Origin: Lichenicola sp050954785
Lineage (GTDB): Bacteria; Pseudomonadota; Alphaproteobacteria; Acetobacterales; Acetobacteraceae
Assembly: GCA_050954785.1 (NCBI GenBank)
Contig: JBPBQO010000191.1
Coordinates: forward strand, 6,880 to 70,879
Reading direction: 5' to 3'
Length of the DNA: 64,000 nt
Below, piece by piece: positions 55,309-64,000 of the stretch (position 1 is the stretch's first letter; the number at the start of each line of letters is the position of its first letter). A model generated the notes under the pieces. It had not been told where the DNA came from. It did not search any database and saw only the letters and a program-made list of their open reading frames with translations. The position numbers and the translations under genes were made by a program.

Positions 55309-56316
55309 TTACCGTCGGCGCCCGGCCAACATCAATCCACACAGGGCGGTGCCGAAGGTCAGCGCCGCTCCAATGCTCGGCCGGTTCTTGTGGGCCCAGA
55401 CCTGTGCGCTCGTGGAAAGGGATTCCTTGTCGAACGGTCCATGCGTCGACGAAACGCGTGTCGACGGGGTGAACAGGTTCGCGTCGTGTGCGTCGGCGAT
55501 GCCCTGGTTGGAAGATTTCAGGGTGCGTGGACCGAACGTTGCGAGCAGCCGGTCGGCGAGTGCAGGAGCCAGCTGGTTGAGCAGCGCGATCTGAACCGTC
55601 TGGCCGCCGATCTTGAGTTCGCGCTGCCGGTTGGTCGCCGCGAAATGGATCGCGTCCGCCACGATCTCGGGCTGATACACCGGCGGTGGCGGCCGTGGCA
55701 GCCCGTCCATGTGCGCGGTCGCATGGGTATAGAACGGCGTGTTGACGCTTGGCGGATAGACGATCGTCAGATGCACGCGGCTGCGCTCGCCGAGCAGTTC
55801 GCCGCGAACCGCCTCGGTGAAGCCGCGCATCGCGTATTTGGCACCGGCGTAGGACGACAGCAGCGGCGCCGCACGCAAGCCGAGCGCCGAACACACATTG
55901 ACGATGGTGCCGGCATTGCGCGGCCGCATATGTTCCAGCGCGATCCGGGTGCCGTTGACGGTTCCGAGATAGACCACCTCGGTGACACGCCGGAACTCGG
56001 CTTCCGAACTGTCCAGGAAGGTTCCGAACACGCCGACACCGGCATTGTTGATCCAGACCTTGATCGGGCCCAACGCCGCTTCGAGAGTCGCCGCGGCCCG
56101 ACGCAGGGCATCGCTGTCGGTCACGTCGGCGATGCAGGTCACGACCGTTGCACCGCTGGCGGCGAGGGACGCCTCGGCTGCGTCGAGTGCCGGTTTGCCG
56201 CGCGCGATCAGGCCGATCTTCCACCCCTTGCGGGCAAAAAGCTCCGCGGTGCTCAGGCCGATGCCCGAGGATCCGCCGGTGATGACGACGACGTCCGAGT
56301 TGCTGCTCACTGACAT
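55309..56316 (-). CDS. Short-chain dehydrogenase/reductase with C-terminal membrane tail
   Basis: 335 residues. The Rossmann motif ITGGSSGIGLSTAELFARKG is at the N terminus; NNAGVGVFG, then the catalytic SSYAGAKYAMRGF (Tyr-x-x-x-Lys with Ser upstream) complete the SDR active site. A C-terminal extension ends in a short hydrophobic segment (IGAALTFGTALCGLMLAG) plus RRR, suggesting a tail anchored in the membrane. This longer SDR form is widespread in proteobacteria; the substrate is unknown. Confidence 0.88.
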   Translation of the reverse strand: MSVSSNSDVVVITGGSSGIGLSTAELFARKGWKIGLIARGKPALDAAEASLAASGATVVTCIADVTDSDALRRAAATLEAALGPIKVWINNAGVGVFGTFLDSSEAEFRRVTEVVYLGTVNGTRIALEHMRPRNAGTIVNVCSALGLRAAPLLSSYAGAKYAMRGFTEAVRGELLGERSRVHLTIVYPPSVNTPFYTHATAHMDGLPRPPPPVYQPEIVADAIHFAATNRQRELKIGGQTVQIALLNQLAPALADRLLATFGPRTLKSSNQGIADAHDANLFTPSTRVSSTHGPFDKESLSTSAQVWAHKNRPSIGAALTFGTALCGLMLAGRRR

Positions 56317-56442
56317 GCTCTACCTTTGCCGGGCAATTCGCCCCTCAGCGCAGGTGGGACCGTTACGGCAACCCCGAAACCCTCGCGGCTCTGCAAACTG
56401 GTCGGCGGACGTAGTCGTGATGTCCGCCGATGTCGACTGCAG

Positions 56443-59400
56443 TTATCGGCTGCTCGGACCCACCTGGCCTTCCTTCGGGTAGGCCGGCAGCAATGGCGGC
56501 GGCGGCGTCACCACATGCGGCATACGGCCGAGCTCGTCGGTCATCATCTTCACACCGGTCTCGAGCTGGATGTCGTGGTCGGTCAGGAACTCGCCCGGTA
56601 CATCCTCGAGGTCGACATCCGGGTCGACGCCGTGGTTCTCGATCACCCACTGGCCGTCGGTGCCGTAGAGACTGTCCTCCGGCACGGTGATGTATCCGCC
56701 ATCGAGCATCGTCCACTGCCCGCGTATGCCGCGCACGCCGCCCCAGGTGCGCGTGCCGACCAGCTTGCCGAGGCCGTACTTGCGGAAATAGTAAGGGAAG
56801 ATGTCGCCGTCCGAAGCGGAGTAGTGGTTGATCAGCGTTACCTTCGGCCCGTTCACCAGTTGCTGTGGGATCGTCATCGCAGCACGCTCGCGGTTGGTCG
56901 ACATGCCGATCAGCACGCGGCGCAGCCGCTCCAGCACCATCTGGTCGATGAAGCCGCCATTGTTCCAGCGATCGTCGATCACCAGCGCCTGTCGGTCGAT
57001 CTGCGGGTAGAACTGGCGGACGAACTGCTCCATCCCCAGGCTTTCCATGTCGCTCAGGTAGATGTAGCCGACCCGGCCGCCGGAAAGCTGGTCCACCTTC
57101 TGCCGGTTATGATCGATCCAGTACTGCTCGCGGACGGCGAGTTCGTTGGCGATCGGATCGACCGTCACGTCGCGCCGGGGTGCGGTGGCGGAACTCGACA
57201 CCGTCAGCGTGACCGGCCCCTGCAAGCCGACGAACAGGCTCTCCGGCGCGTCGGGCGCCTTCAGCTCGCGGCCGTTCACAGCCAGCAGCATGTCGCCTTC
57301 ATGCACGTTGACGCCCGGTTCGGTCAGCGGGCTGCGGTAGCGCGCGCGAGTGTTGTCGCCGGGATAGATCCTGGCGAACCGGTAGCGTCCGGTCGCGACA
57401 TCGAGCGCATAATCCACGCCGAGCAACGGCGTCGTCACCGCCTCGGTCGGATCGCCATCGTCGCCGCCGCCGACATAAGTGTGCGAATTGCCGATCTCGC
57501 CCTGAACCTGGCCGATCACGTAGTTCAGATCGTCGCGGGTGCCGACCAGGGGCAGCAGCTTCGCATAGGAATCATGCACCGCCTTCCAGTCGCCGCCGTT
57601 CATCGCCGCGCTGTAGAACAGGTCGCGCTCTAGCCGCCACGCGTTCTCGAACATCTCCGCCCATTCCCGGCGCGGCTCGATCCGGGCGCGCATACCGTCG
57701 AGCGACAGGGTCTTGTCGTCGGTATGGCCCGGCTTGGCGTCGATGACGTGCCAGTCCTTGTCCTGCTTGTAGAGCAGCTTGGTCCCGTCGGCCGACAACG
57801 CGTAGGTGTCGAGTCCTTCGACCACGGTCTCGTTCTTGTGGGTCGTCAGGTCATAGATGCGCAAAGCGGACTTTTCGCCGGGCAGGTTGCCATCGATTAG
57901 TGGCGGCGACTGGGTCTGGTAGAATATCCGGGTGCCGCGCGTGTCCATCGCCGTGATATCGGCGGCCTCGATCGGTACCGGCACGGCGCGCTGCATCAGC
58001 CCGTCGAGTTCGACATGGATCGGCACCGACACGCCGGGAGCCCATGCCTTGCCATCCAGCCTGGCCTTGTCGCTGTCCGGAGCGGCAGGCGTGGTGGATG
58101 GATGACCGTGCAGAAGCGTATGCGCCGGCGGGGTCGCTCCCTGGATCGGAGGCGCATCCACCGCACCTTCATCGGATCGCGGTGCGAATGGCGAGGCGAG
58201 GTTCCGGGACAGCGTCGCAGCATAGATGCCGTTGGATTTCAGGGTCGCGACATTGGTCTCGCTGTCCGAGAAGGTCGGCAGCTCGTGCCGGTTCGAGACG
58301 AACAGAAGCAGCTTGCCGTCGGCCGAGAATTCCGGATCGAAATCGCTGTTCATCGGCGAGCTGACGATCGCATCCTGTCCCAATGCCACCTCGTAGAGAT
58401 GGATTGCCTTCATCTGGCTGGGCCGCTGGGTGCTGTAGGCGAGCCACTTGCCGTCCGGCGAGAACGCCGCATCGTGGATCTCGATATATTTGTCCTGTGC
58501 CACCAGCCGTGGCTCGGAGCCATCGGTGGTGACCAGCCAGAGATTATGGTTGCCGTCCGGAACCGCCAGCGTCCGCCCGTCCGGCGACCAGACCGGCGTG
58601 TAGAAGAAGCCGGTCTTGAATTGCGTGATGATCCGTTCCGCACCGCTGCCCTGGCCGGTCGGGCCGTCGGTCGGTCCGGGAACAGCCGCGCGCACCGCGA
58701 TCTGCTGGCTGCCGGTTACGTCGGTGGTGTAGGCGATGGTGCGGCCATCCGGCGACCAGGCCGGATGATCCTCGTCGGCATTGCTGGTCTGGGTCAGGTC
58801 GCGGATGGCGCCATGCTCGGCCGGCACGGTGAACAGGTCGCCGCGGGCGGAGAAGGCGGCGCGGGCACCGTTCGGCGACAAGCCGTAATCGACGGTCTGC
58901 GACGTATCGGTGGCCCGGATCGCGTCGGCCACCTTGACCCAGCGCGGCTGGGTGCGGGTGCCGTCGTCCGGCACGTCCACCTTGACCTGGTGCATCTGCT
59001 CCGTCGGGAGGTCGATCGACCAGAGCTTGCCGGCCTGCTGGAAGCTGATCGTCGCGGCCGAGCCCGGCTTCGCATCCGCCACGCCGAGCGACGGAAACTC
59101 GATGTCGTAGTCGGCGAAATGGGTGATCTGCCGGGTCTGCTTGCTGTCCAGGTCATAGACCCAGATGTTGGCGCGCCGCTTCGAGTCCCGGTCGGACAGG
59201 AAATAGATGCGCCGCCCGATCCACATCGGCGAGGTGTCGTTGCCCTTCCAGTCGGTGATTCGGTCAAGCTTTTTCGAGGTGAAGTCGTAGGTATAGACAT
59301 CCGGTGCCCGGCCGCCGTCATAGCGTTTCCAGGTTCGGAAATCGCGGAAAATTCGGGTGTAGGCGATGCTGTGTCCGTCCGGCCCATAGGTCATCAGCCC

Positions 59401-59919
59401 GCCGCGATCGAGCGGCAGCAGCGTCGGCAGCCCGCCGGCGACCGGCACCTGGAACAGCCGGTGCACCGATGGATTCCAGTCCATCCGCCGTGACATGAAC
59501 ACGATGTTCTTCGAGTCCGGCGTCCAGGTGACGACCATGTTGTCCGGCCCCCAGCGGGTCGGCGCCTTGGCCACCACGTCGGAGTGGAAGGTCAGGCGCC
59601 TGGCCTCGCCCCCGGTGGCCGGGATGACATAGACGTCCTGGTTGCCCTGGTAACTGGCGGTGAAGGCGATCCATTGTCCGTCCGGCGAGTAGCGCGGCAT
59701 TAGGTCCTGGCCCGGATCGGCGGTCAGGCGCTGCGCGGTGCCGCCGGCCTTGGCCACCGTCCACAGGTTGCCGTGCGCCACGAACACGATGCGGTCGCCA
59801 TGCGAATTGGGGAATCGCATCAGGGTCGGGGCCGCCGCATGGGCGGTTCCCGTCGAGAGTGCCGTGGCCGACAGCAACCCCATCAGCAGGGCGACGCGGG
59901 TCCGGATCGAATGGGCCAT
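56443..59919 (-). CDS. Tricorn-type S41 protease
   Basis: 1158 residues. A signal peptide (about 1-29) precedes two beta-propeller parts with many WSPDGRTIAY-type blades (about 35-650). Then a C1 helical part and PDZ domain (near VNVHEGDMLLAVNGRELKAPD) and the C2 catalytic part follow. The serine lies in NHYSASDGDIFPYYF, with IGNSHTYVGGGDDGDP carrying the partner His upstream. These match the tricorn core protease. Archaeal tricorn is cytosolic, while this has a signal peptide and so would act in the periplasm. It may work with the S9 peptidase nearby in peptide breakdown. Confidence 0.9.
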   Translation of the reverse strand: MAHSIRTRVALLMGLLSATALSTGTAHAAAPTLMRFPNSHGDRIVFVAHGNLWTVAKAGGTAQRLTADPGQDLMPRYSPDGQWIAFTASYQGNQDVYVIPATGGEARRLTFHSDVVAKAPTRWGPDNMVVTWTPDSKNIVFMSRRMDWNPSVHRLFQVPVAGGLPTLLPLDRGGLMTYGPDGHSIAYTRIFRDFRTWKRYDGGRAPDVYTYDFTSKKLDRITDWKGNDTSPMWIGRRIYFLSDRDSKRRANIWVYDLDSKQTRQITHFADYDIEFPSLGVADAKPGSAATISFQQAGKLWSIDLPTEQMHQVKVDVPDDGTRTQPRWVKVADAIRATDTSQTVDYGLSPNGARAAFSARGDLFTVPAEHGAIRDLTQTSNADEDHPAWSPDGRTIAYTTDVTGSQQIAVRAAVPGPTDGPTGQGSGAERIITQFKTGFFYTPVWSPDGRTLAVPDGNHNLWLVTTDGSEPRLVAQDKYIEIHDAAFSPDGKWLAYSTQRPSQMKAIHLYEVALGQDAIVSSPMNSDFDPEFSADGKLLLFVSNRHELPTFSDSETNVATLKSNGIYAATLSRNLASPFAPRSDEGAVDAPPIQGATPPAHTLLHGHPSTTPAAPDSDKARLDGKAWAPGVSVPIHVELDGLMQRAVPVPIEAADITAMDTRGTRIFYQTQSPPLIDGNLPGEKSALRIYDLTTHKNETVVEGLDTYALSADGTKLLYKQDKDWHVIDAKPGHTDDKTLSLDGMRARIEPRREWAEMFENAWRLERDLFYSAAMNGGDWKAVHDSYAKLLPLVGTRDDLNYVIGQVQGEIGNSHTYVGGGDDGDPTEAVTTPLLGVDYALDVATGRYRFARIYPGDNTRARYRSPLTEPGVNVHEGDMLLAVNGRELKAPDAPESLFVGLQGPVTLTVSSSATAPRRDVTVDPIANELAVREQYWIDHNRQKVDQLSGGRVGYIYLSDMESLGMEQFVRQFYPQIDRQALVIDDRWNNGGFIDQMVLERLRRVLIGMSTNRERAAMTIPQQLVNGPKVTLINHYSASDGDIFPYYFRKYGLGKLVGTRTWGGVRGIRGQWTMLDGGYITVPEDSLYGTDGQWVIENHGVDPDVDLEDVPGEFLTDHDIQLETGVKMMTDELGRMPHVVTPPPPLLPAYPKEGQVGPSSR

Positions 59920-59945
59920 CGTGACGGGTTCCTAACGCGGGGCAG

Positions 59946-60569
59946 GTGGGGTGTGCTGATGCGGTCCGCGAAGGGAGCCTGTGTTCGTACAGCGGTCAAG
60001 CGTCCAGGCGCTTGCACGGCGCGAAGTGTGCCGCTAGCGTAGTTGTTGCATCAGGAGTTGGGCTGACCCCCAACGCCAACCTGCCTCCCCGGGCAAGGTG
60101 GCGTCCCGTTCAGGGAGATGCGGCCGTTTCCGGCAACCAACGGGACCACGCCGCCATCGTCTGCGACCAGGGTCTGCCCGTCTCCATCATTCGGAGCGGC
60201 CAGTTGAAGCGGAACGTGCCTATCCCTCTCGAACGCCCCGGCCTGGCATCGATCGCGCGGGCGATGGACGATGCGTTGAACGGCCTGCTCCGCGCGCGCA
60301 TCGATGTGGCGCCCGGCGACGAGACCGAGCATGTCTGTCTCGGCGTGGTCGTCGATCATATCGGCCGGGCCCGCCCGTGCGGCTGGCACCTGGTTCTGCA
60401 CCTTGCGGCACGGGATGCGCAGCCGGGCACCGGCGCCTGGACCCATCTGTATCGGGTCATGCCGGATCATGGCGGACAGGTAATGGTTTTGCTGCATCGC
60501 GCCCGCGCGGGCGACCAGCGCGAGGAACTGCGGCGCGAAGCGGTGCGCGCCTCGCTCGGGCTTGGCTAA
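59946..60569 (+). CDS. Hypothetical protein
   Basis: Up to 207 residues. The C-terminal 140 are the more convincing part: VPIPLERPGLASIARAMDDA and LVLHLAARDAQPGTGAWTHLY have regular, protein-like composition. No family is recognised. The N-terminal start is uncertain because no ATG has a good ribosome site; the first 40 residues may not be translated. It lies between the tricorn-type gene, transcribed leftward, and the flippase gene. Confidence 0.4.
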   Translation: MGCADAVREGSLCSYSGQASRRLHGAKCAASVVVASGVGLTPNANLPPRARWRPVQGDAAVSGNQRDHAAIVCDQGLPVSIIRSGQLKRNVPIPLERPGLASIARAMDDALNGLLRARIDVAPGDETEHVCLGVVVDHIGRARPCGWHLVLHLAARDAQPGTGAWTHLYRVMPDHGGQVMVLLHRARAGDQREELRREAVRASLGLG

Positions 60570-60615
60570 GAGGCCGTGATGTATCCGATCGATGTTGGTG
60601 ACCGTTTCATCAGAG

Positions 60616-62259
60616 CTATCCGTGCTTCGGCGTCGATACGACCTTCCTGCGACCTGGCGGCTTCTTCGGGACCGGACGAATGACGATCTGCCCGGACTCC
60701 GGAATCGAGGGCCGGCGCATAACGGCGTGGATCTTCTTTAGCGGGCCCTCGAACCTGTCCTTGAGCTGCATCAGCATGTCCCGCCGGAACACGTACAGCG
60801 CGCTGACGTAAAGCGACCCGCTAAGCACCGAGATCACCATCACCCGGATCAGGTTGTGGTCGTTCAGCGCCGGAACAAGCGACGCGCCGTAGGCCAGACC
60901 GATCGATGCTCCTGCAAACAGTACCGGCATGGCATAGAATTCCAGGATCGTGCTGGTCTTCACGCCTCCCGACTTCAGGATCAGGATCGAGCAGAGCGGT
61001 GGATAGCTCATGTAGTAGATCACCACCGCGGTCGCGACACCCAGGGTGCCATGCAGCCAGGCGCCGGTGATGACCAGGGCGAAGAATATCGGCGCGGATA
61101 CTACTGCGATCTTGAGGGAACGGCCGAACTGCCGCCGCGCGCTGAGCAGCGACCCTGCAATCCAGAACACTGCGTCGAAGGGAAGCCCGATGCTCAAGAG
61201 CTGAACCAGCGGGATCGCCCCCTGCCATCTCTGCCCGAACAGCAGATGCAGGCCAGGGCCAGCGAGAGCGGCCTGCAGGAAGCAGAACGGCATCACGAGA
61301 TAGGACAGCAGGCGACAGGCGCGCACGACGGCATCGATCTGCCGTGCAGGATGCGAGCCGAGCTGTGCCAGGGCCGGAAGCAGGACGTTGGTCAGGTTTC
61401 CGGCCAGCATGCGGATCGGCTGCACCGAGAAGCGGAACGCGAAGAAATACAGACCGACCGTGTCCTTCGTCGCGATCAGTCCGAGCACGATGTAGTCGCC
61501 CTGGTTCACGATCTCGACGATCGCCCGCTTGGCGAACACCGTTGTGCTGCGGCCCAGCACGTACCAGACTTGCACCGCCTTGATGCGCCGGTTGTACACG
61601 GGTGGAGACTTGCTCCAGAATATGACGGCCTTGATCACGGCGACGATCGGTATCGGCAGCGCGAAGCTGTAGGCGCCCATTCCCATCCAGGCAAAAACGA
61701 CGGTGCCGAACTGGATGGCGAATATCTCGAACGTATTGTAGGTGGCCAGGAACCGGAAATTCATCGCAAGCCGCATGCTGACCGATGGCACGATCGCCAG
61801 AGTCCTGATTGGCACAGCAACGGAAAGAATGATGATAATCCAGGTGAGCGACTGGCTCTTGTAGATATGGGCAGCGACCGGTGCTGCGAGCCACACGGCC
61901 ACCATTCCGAGCGTGCCGAGGCAGAGGCTGATCCAGAATGCTGCAGACGACCATTGCGCAAGGCGTTTCTGTCTCTGCAGCAGCACTTCGTCCACACCGA
62001 AGCTGACCAGGGTCTGGGCTATCCCGGTGATGGTGTAGGCGAGCCCGATCGTCCCGAAATCCGACGGCGTCAGTACCCAGGCAAGGATAAGCTGCGAGAA
62101 AAATCCAAGAAATCGCGCGCTGATGCTTTGAGCGAACAGCCAGAAGAACCCGCTTGTCGCGGCCTGACCAAGGCCGGAACCATGTTTCGAATTGATCTCG
62201 GTCGACACAGCCATACGAAACATAATCCTGTTTATCGGTCTTGGGCTGTTCAAGGACAC
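60616..62259 (-). CDS. Polysaccharide flippase (MOP superfamily, Wzx/PST type)
   Basis: 547 residues with about 12-14 membrane helices. The N-terminal GFFWLFAQSISARFLGFFSQLILAWVLTPSDFGTIGLAYTI region is typical of the PST/Wzx family, as is the loop YFFAFRFSVQPIRMLAGNL. The C-terminal 60 residues are basic (PKKPPGRRKVV) and probably cytoplasmic. It should move lipid-linked sugar units across the inner membrane for exopolysaccharide or lipopolysaccharide. No glycosyltransferases are visible beside it, so its substrate is open. ATG 62259; ATGs 12 or 15 codons later are alternatives. Confidence 0.85.
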   Translation of the reverse strand: MSLNSPRPINRIMFRMAVSTEINSKHGSGLGQAATSGFFWLFAQSISARFLGFFSQLILAWVLTPSDFGTIGLAYTITGIAQTLVSFGVDEVLLQRQKRLAQWSSAAFWISLCLGTLGMVAVWLAAPVAAHIYKSQSLTWIIIILSVAVPIRTLAIVPSVSMRLAMNFRFLATYNTFEIFAIQFGTVVFAWMGMGAYSFALPIPIVAVIKAVIFWSKSPPVYNRRIKAVQVWYVLGRSTTVFAKRAIVEIVNQGDYIVLGLIATKDTVGLYFFAFRFSVQPIRMLAGNLTNVLLPALAQLGSHPARQIDAVVRACRLLSYLVMPFCFLQAALAGPGLHLLFGQRWQGAIPLVQLLSIGLPFDAVFWIAGSLLSARRQFGRSLKIAVVSAPIFFALVITGAWLHGTLGVATAVVIYYMSYPPLCSILILKSGGVKTSTILEFYAMPVLFAGASIGLAYGASLVPALNDHNLIRVMVISVLSGSLYVSALYVFRRDMLMQLKDRFEGPLKKIHAVMRRPSIPESGQIVIRPVPKKPPGRRKVVSTPKHG

Positions 62260-62786
62260 GACGATCTAGGGACGGATGGATTTCGCTGGCGGCGTCGCTC
62301 CTGGCTCCAGTCGCTCCGGCTTGGTGTGGTATGCACGACCTTGCGGTTGCAGATCATGGTCTGTCGTTGCGCATCGGGTCGCTATCGATCTTCATCATTA
62401 TATTCAAAACTGTTTAGTTTGAATTCAAAACATACAATAATGTGGACGGTAATGGGCAAAAACGCCAGATACGGTAGTCCGAAAATCAAGCATCGTAACC
62501 AAATGAAAGAATTTGTCGATAAACCTGATGCAGTTATTGTTATTTTAACGTAATATATCGACTCTATGATTAGTCGGTCTGTATTTTTTCAGCACGGCTT
62601 GACGAATATAACGATCCATGGATGCCGACAATGCATACAAGCAAAACGGTATGTGATCGACTTAATCGTAACGCCCCGACCTTCAAAAAGTCAGCCACAT
62701 TGCAGTAACAAATGCGGCAACACTGCAAGCTGCCTTGCCCAGCGTAACCATGCGATCCTGGTTGAAAAATATCGTATCAAGAGCCG
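62260..62786. other. AT-rich intergenic region
   Basis: 527 bases, less GC-rich than the genes around it. TTCAAAAC occurs at 62403-62410 and 62424-62431, and GTTTGAA at 62417-62423 makes an inverted pair with the first copy, so a regulator may bind here. The promoter of the flippase gene should lie at its left end. No gene is recognised. Confidence 0.45.
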
Positions 62787-64000
62787 CTATGTACCGGGAA
62801 CTGACTCCATAAGATCAGCCCGGCCGACCCGATCATCGCCATTGTGGCGCCGATGCTTTGCGTCGCCCACATGGTCCAGCGCCAGGGTGTCGCCGAGATG
62901 GATGATGCGAGTGCCGGCAACGCCGTCGGACCCGTCTGGCGTTTGGCCGGATAACCTCTCGAGCAGGCGGGCTGCTTTGCGCTGGCTGAGCACCTTGCCG
63001 TTGATGTCGGTGTCGCGCAGCCAGCCTTCGATGCGTGCGAACGGGCTGCGCTTGGTCCAGGGTCGGCGCAGCAGTTCCGCCATCAGCTGCGGCTGATCCT
63101 GGGGGGCATCGATCCGCGTCCGGTTGCGCTCCAGCCAGTCCGCCTCGAAGCGCAGCGCCTGCGGGAACAGCGCGACGACCTGGTCCTCGTCGGCCGGGGC
63201 CGCCATGGCTTTGGGCATTCCGCCCAGGGCCGCGATGAGCGAGGCGGCCAGGTCGCGTCCGTGCCGTGCCAGGTGGCCGAGCTGGGTGGCGCGCGGGTTC
63301 ATCTCGATGAGGTAGTAGAGCCCGGTCGCGGTCTCGATCATGAAGTCGAGGCCGAAGAACCCCGACGCGCCGACGCGGCGGGCGACGCTGGCGGCGGCGG
63401 CCTCCATCTGCGGACAGTCCACCATCCGGACCACGGTCGCGGCGCCGATGCCGTTCTGCGCCCTCAGCACGTCGACGCTGAGGGTGTCGAGCACCTGTCC
63501 GTCCCGGCAGGTGGCCATGATGTTGGCCTGCCGGCCCTCGATGAAGGCCTGCACCGTGACGGTCCGGCGTTCCCGGCGCAGGCACTGCATGAACGGGAAC
63601 GGGTCGCCGTCGAACAGCAGGATGCGCAGGGCGCGGCGGAACCGCAGCGGCTGCGACATGGTGAGGAAGGCGGCCTCGGCCTCCTCCAGCGTCTGCACGA
63701 CGCTGACCCCGGAGCCGCCCCAGCTGCCTTCGGTCTTGATCATGCAGCGGCCCGGCCTGAGCGCGAACCAGGCGCGCAGGTCGTCGACGCAGGCGATCGA
63801 GCGCCCGTCCGGGACCCGGACGCCGTCGGCCTGCACGGCCTGGAGCAGGCGGTCGCGTGTGCCGCTCAGCGCGAAGCCGTCCGGTGCGCCGAGCGAGCGC
63901 TCGATCAGCGCGCGCAGCCCGATGCTGTCGGGATCGTGTGCTGTCGCGGACGCGTGCAGCGCATGCAGGTGTCCGACGACGCGGTCATCGGTGGGGACGA
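62787..64000 (-). CDS. ATP-grasp domain protein, 5' end beyond the window
   Basis: An open frame continues through the right edge, so the start is not seen. The visible part (over 400 residues) has the carbamoyl-phosphate-synthase-like ATP-grasp fold. RCMIKTEGSWGGSGVSVVQTLEEAE is the ATP-binding Lys and glycine loop, VTVQAFIEGRQANIMATC follows, and GFFGLDFMIETATGLYYLIEMNPRATQLGH holds the Mg-binding Glu and Asn. Such enzymes join an acyl phosphate to an amine or thiol, or carboxylate. The C-terminal 100 residues are unusual and family-specific. Substrate unknown. Confidence 0.85.
   Translation of the reverse strand, partial: VPTDDRVVGHLHALHASATAHDPDSIGLRALIERSLGAPDGFALSGTRDRLLQAVQADGVRVPDGRSIACVDDLRAWFALRPGRCMIKTEGSWGGSGVSVVQTLEEAEAAFLTMSQPLRFRRALRILLFDGDPFPFMQCLRRERRTVTVQAFIEGRQANIMATCRDGQVLDTLSVDVLRAQNGIGAATVVRMVDCPQMEAAAASVARRVGASGFFGLDFMIETATGLYYLIEMNPRATQLGHLARHGRDLAASLIAALGGMPKAMAAPADEDQVVALFPQALRFEADWLERNRTRIDAPQDQPQLMAELLRRPWTKRSPFARIEGWLRDTDINGKVLSQRKAARLLERLSGQTPDGSDGVAGTRIIHLGDTLALDHVGDAKHRRHNGDDRVGRADLMESVPGT

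Overview
The window is GC-rich chromosomal DNA of an alphaproteobacterium, most likely a member of the Acetobacteraceae. This rests on the 2-oxoglutarate dehydrogenase branch (zapE-mdh-sucA-sucB-lpd), the tRNA-Tyr/tRNA-Gly/tRNA-Trp/secE/nusG neighbourhood, the DUF484-xerC pair beside priA, and dispersed GC-rich palindromes. The species cannot be named from sequence alone.

Layout. Positions 1-1.5 kb hold sdhC-sdhD-sdhA (succinate dehydrogenase, sdhA cut by the left edge). Next come a divergent DprA-like protein, a small membrane protein and asd. From 4.7 to 8.5 kb lie a GH15 glucoamylase-like enzyme and zwf, feeding glucose into the pentose phosphate/Entner-Doudoroff routes. An EmrAB-type efflux pair with a divergent TetR regulator fills 8.7-12.2 kb, followed by a 2OG-Fe(II) oxygenase and a small exported protein. 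13.4-22.3 kb is the energy block zapE, mdh, sucA, sucB and lpd; sucCD is absent from its usual place, and lpd carries its own lipoyl domain. pdxA-pdxJ (vitamin B6), an aldo/keto reductase, a metallophosphoesterase, an MHS transporter and an iron alcohol dehydrogenase follow.

The 28.5-30.7 kb stretch looks like a degraded integrative element beside tRNA-Thr: a truncated tyrosine recombinase and a two-gene Panacea (SocA/DUF4065) antitoxin plus two-helix membrane protein, probably a toxin-antitoxin pair. pqiABC (envelope lipid transport) and nusG/secE are convergent. Three tRNA genes and rlmB follow, with tuf and rplK missing from their usual places. 37-46 kb carries DUF2256 and DCC proteins, cysE, ubiH-type hydroxylase, PII-amtB behind an NtrC-like site, a retropepsin-like protease, and pip-xerC-DUF484. 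priA follows.

From 48.5 kb the DNA becomes more accessory: a small exported protein, a gene remnant, a large Gly/Asn/Ser/Thr-rich repeat protein of RTX type, 1.5 kb without recognisable genes, a sulfotransferase-like protein fused by overlap to an S9 peptidase, a short-chain dehydrogenase, a tricorn-type protease, a polysaccharide flippase and, running off the right edge, an ATP-grasp protein. The strongest candidates for follow-up are the Panacea/membrane-protein pair, the lipoyl-E3 fusion, and the tandem-repeat tail of the EmrA-like protein.
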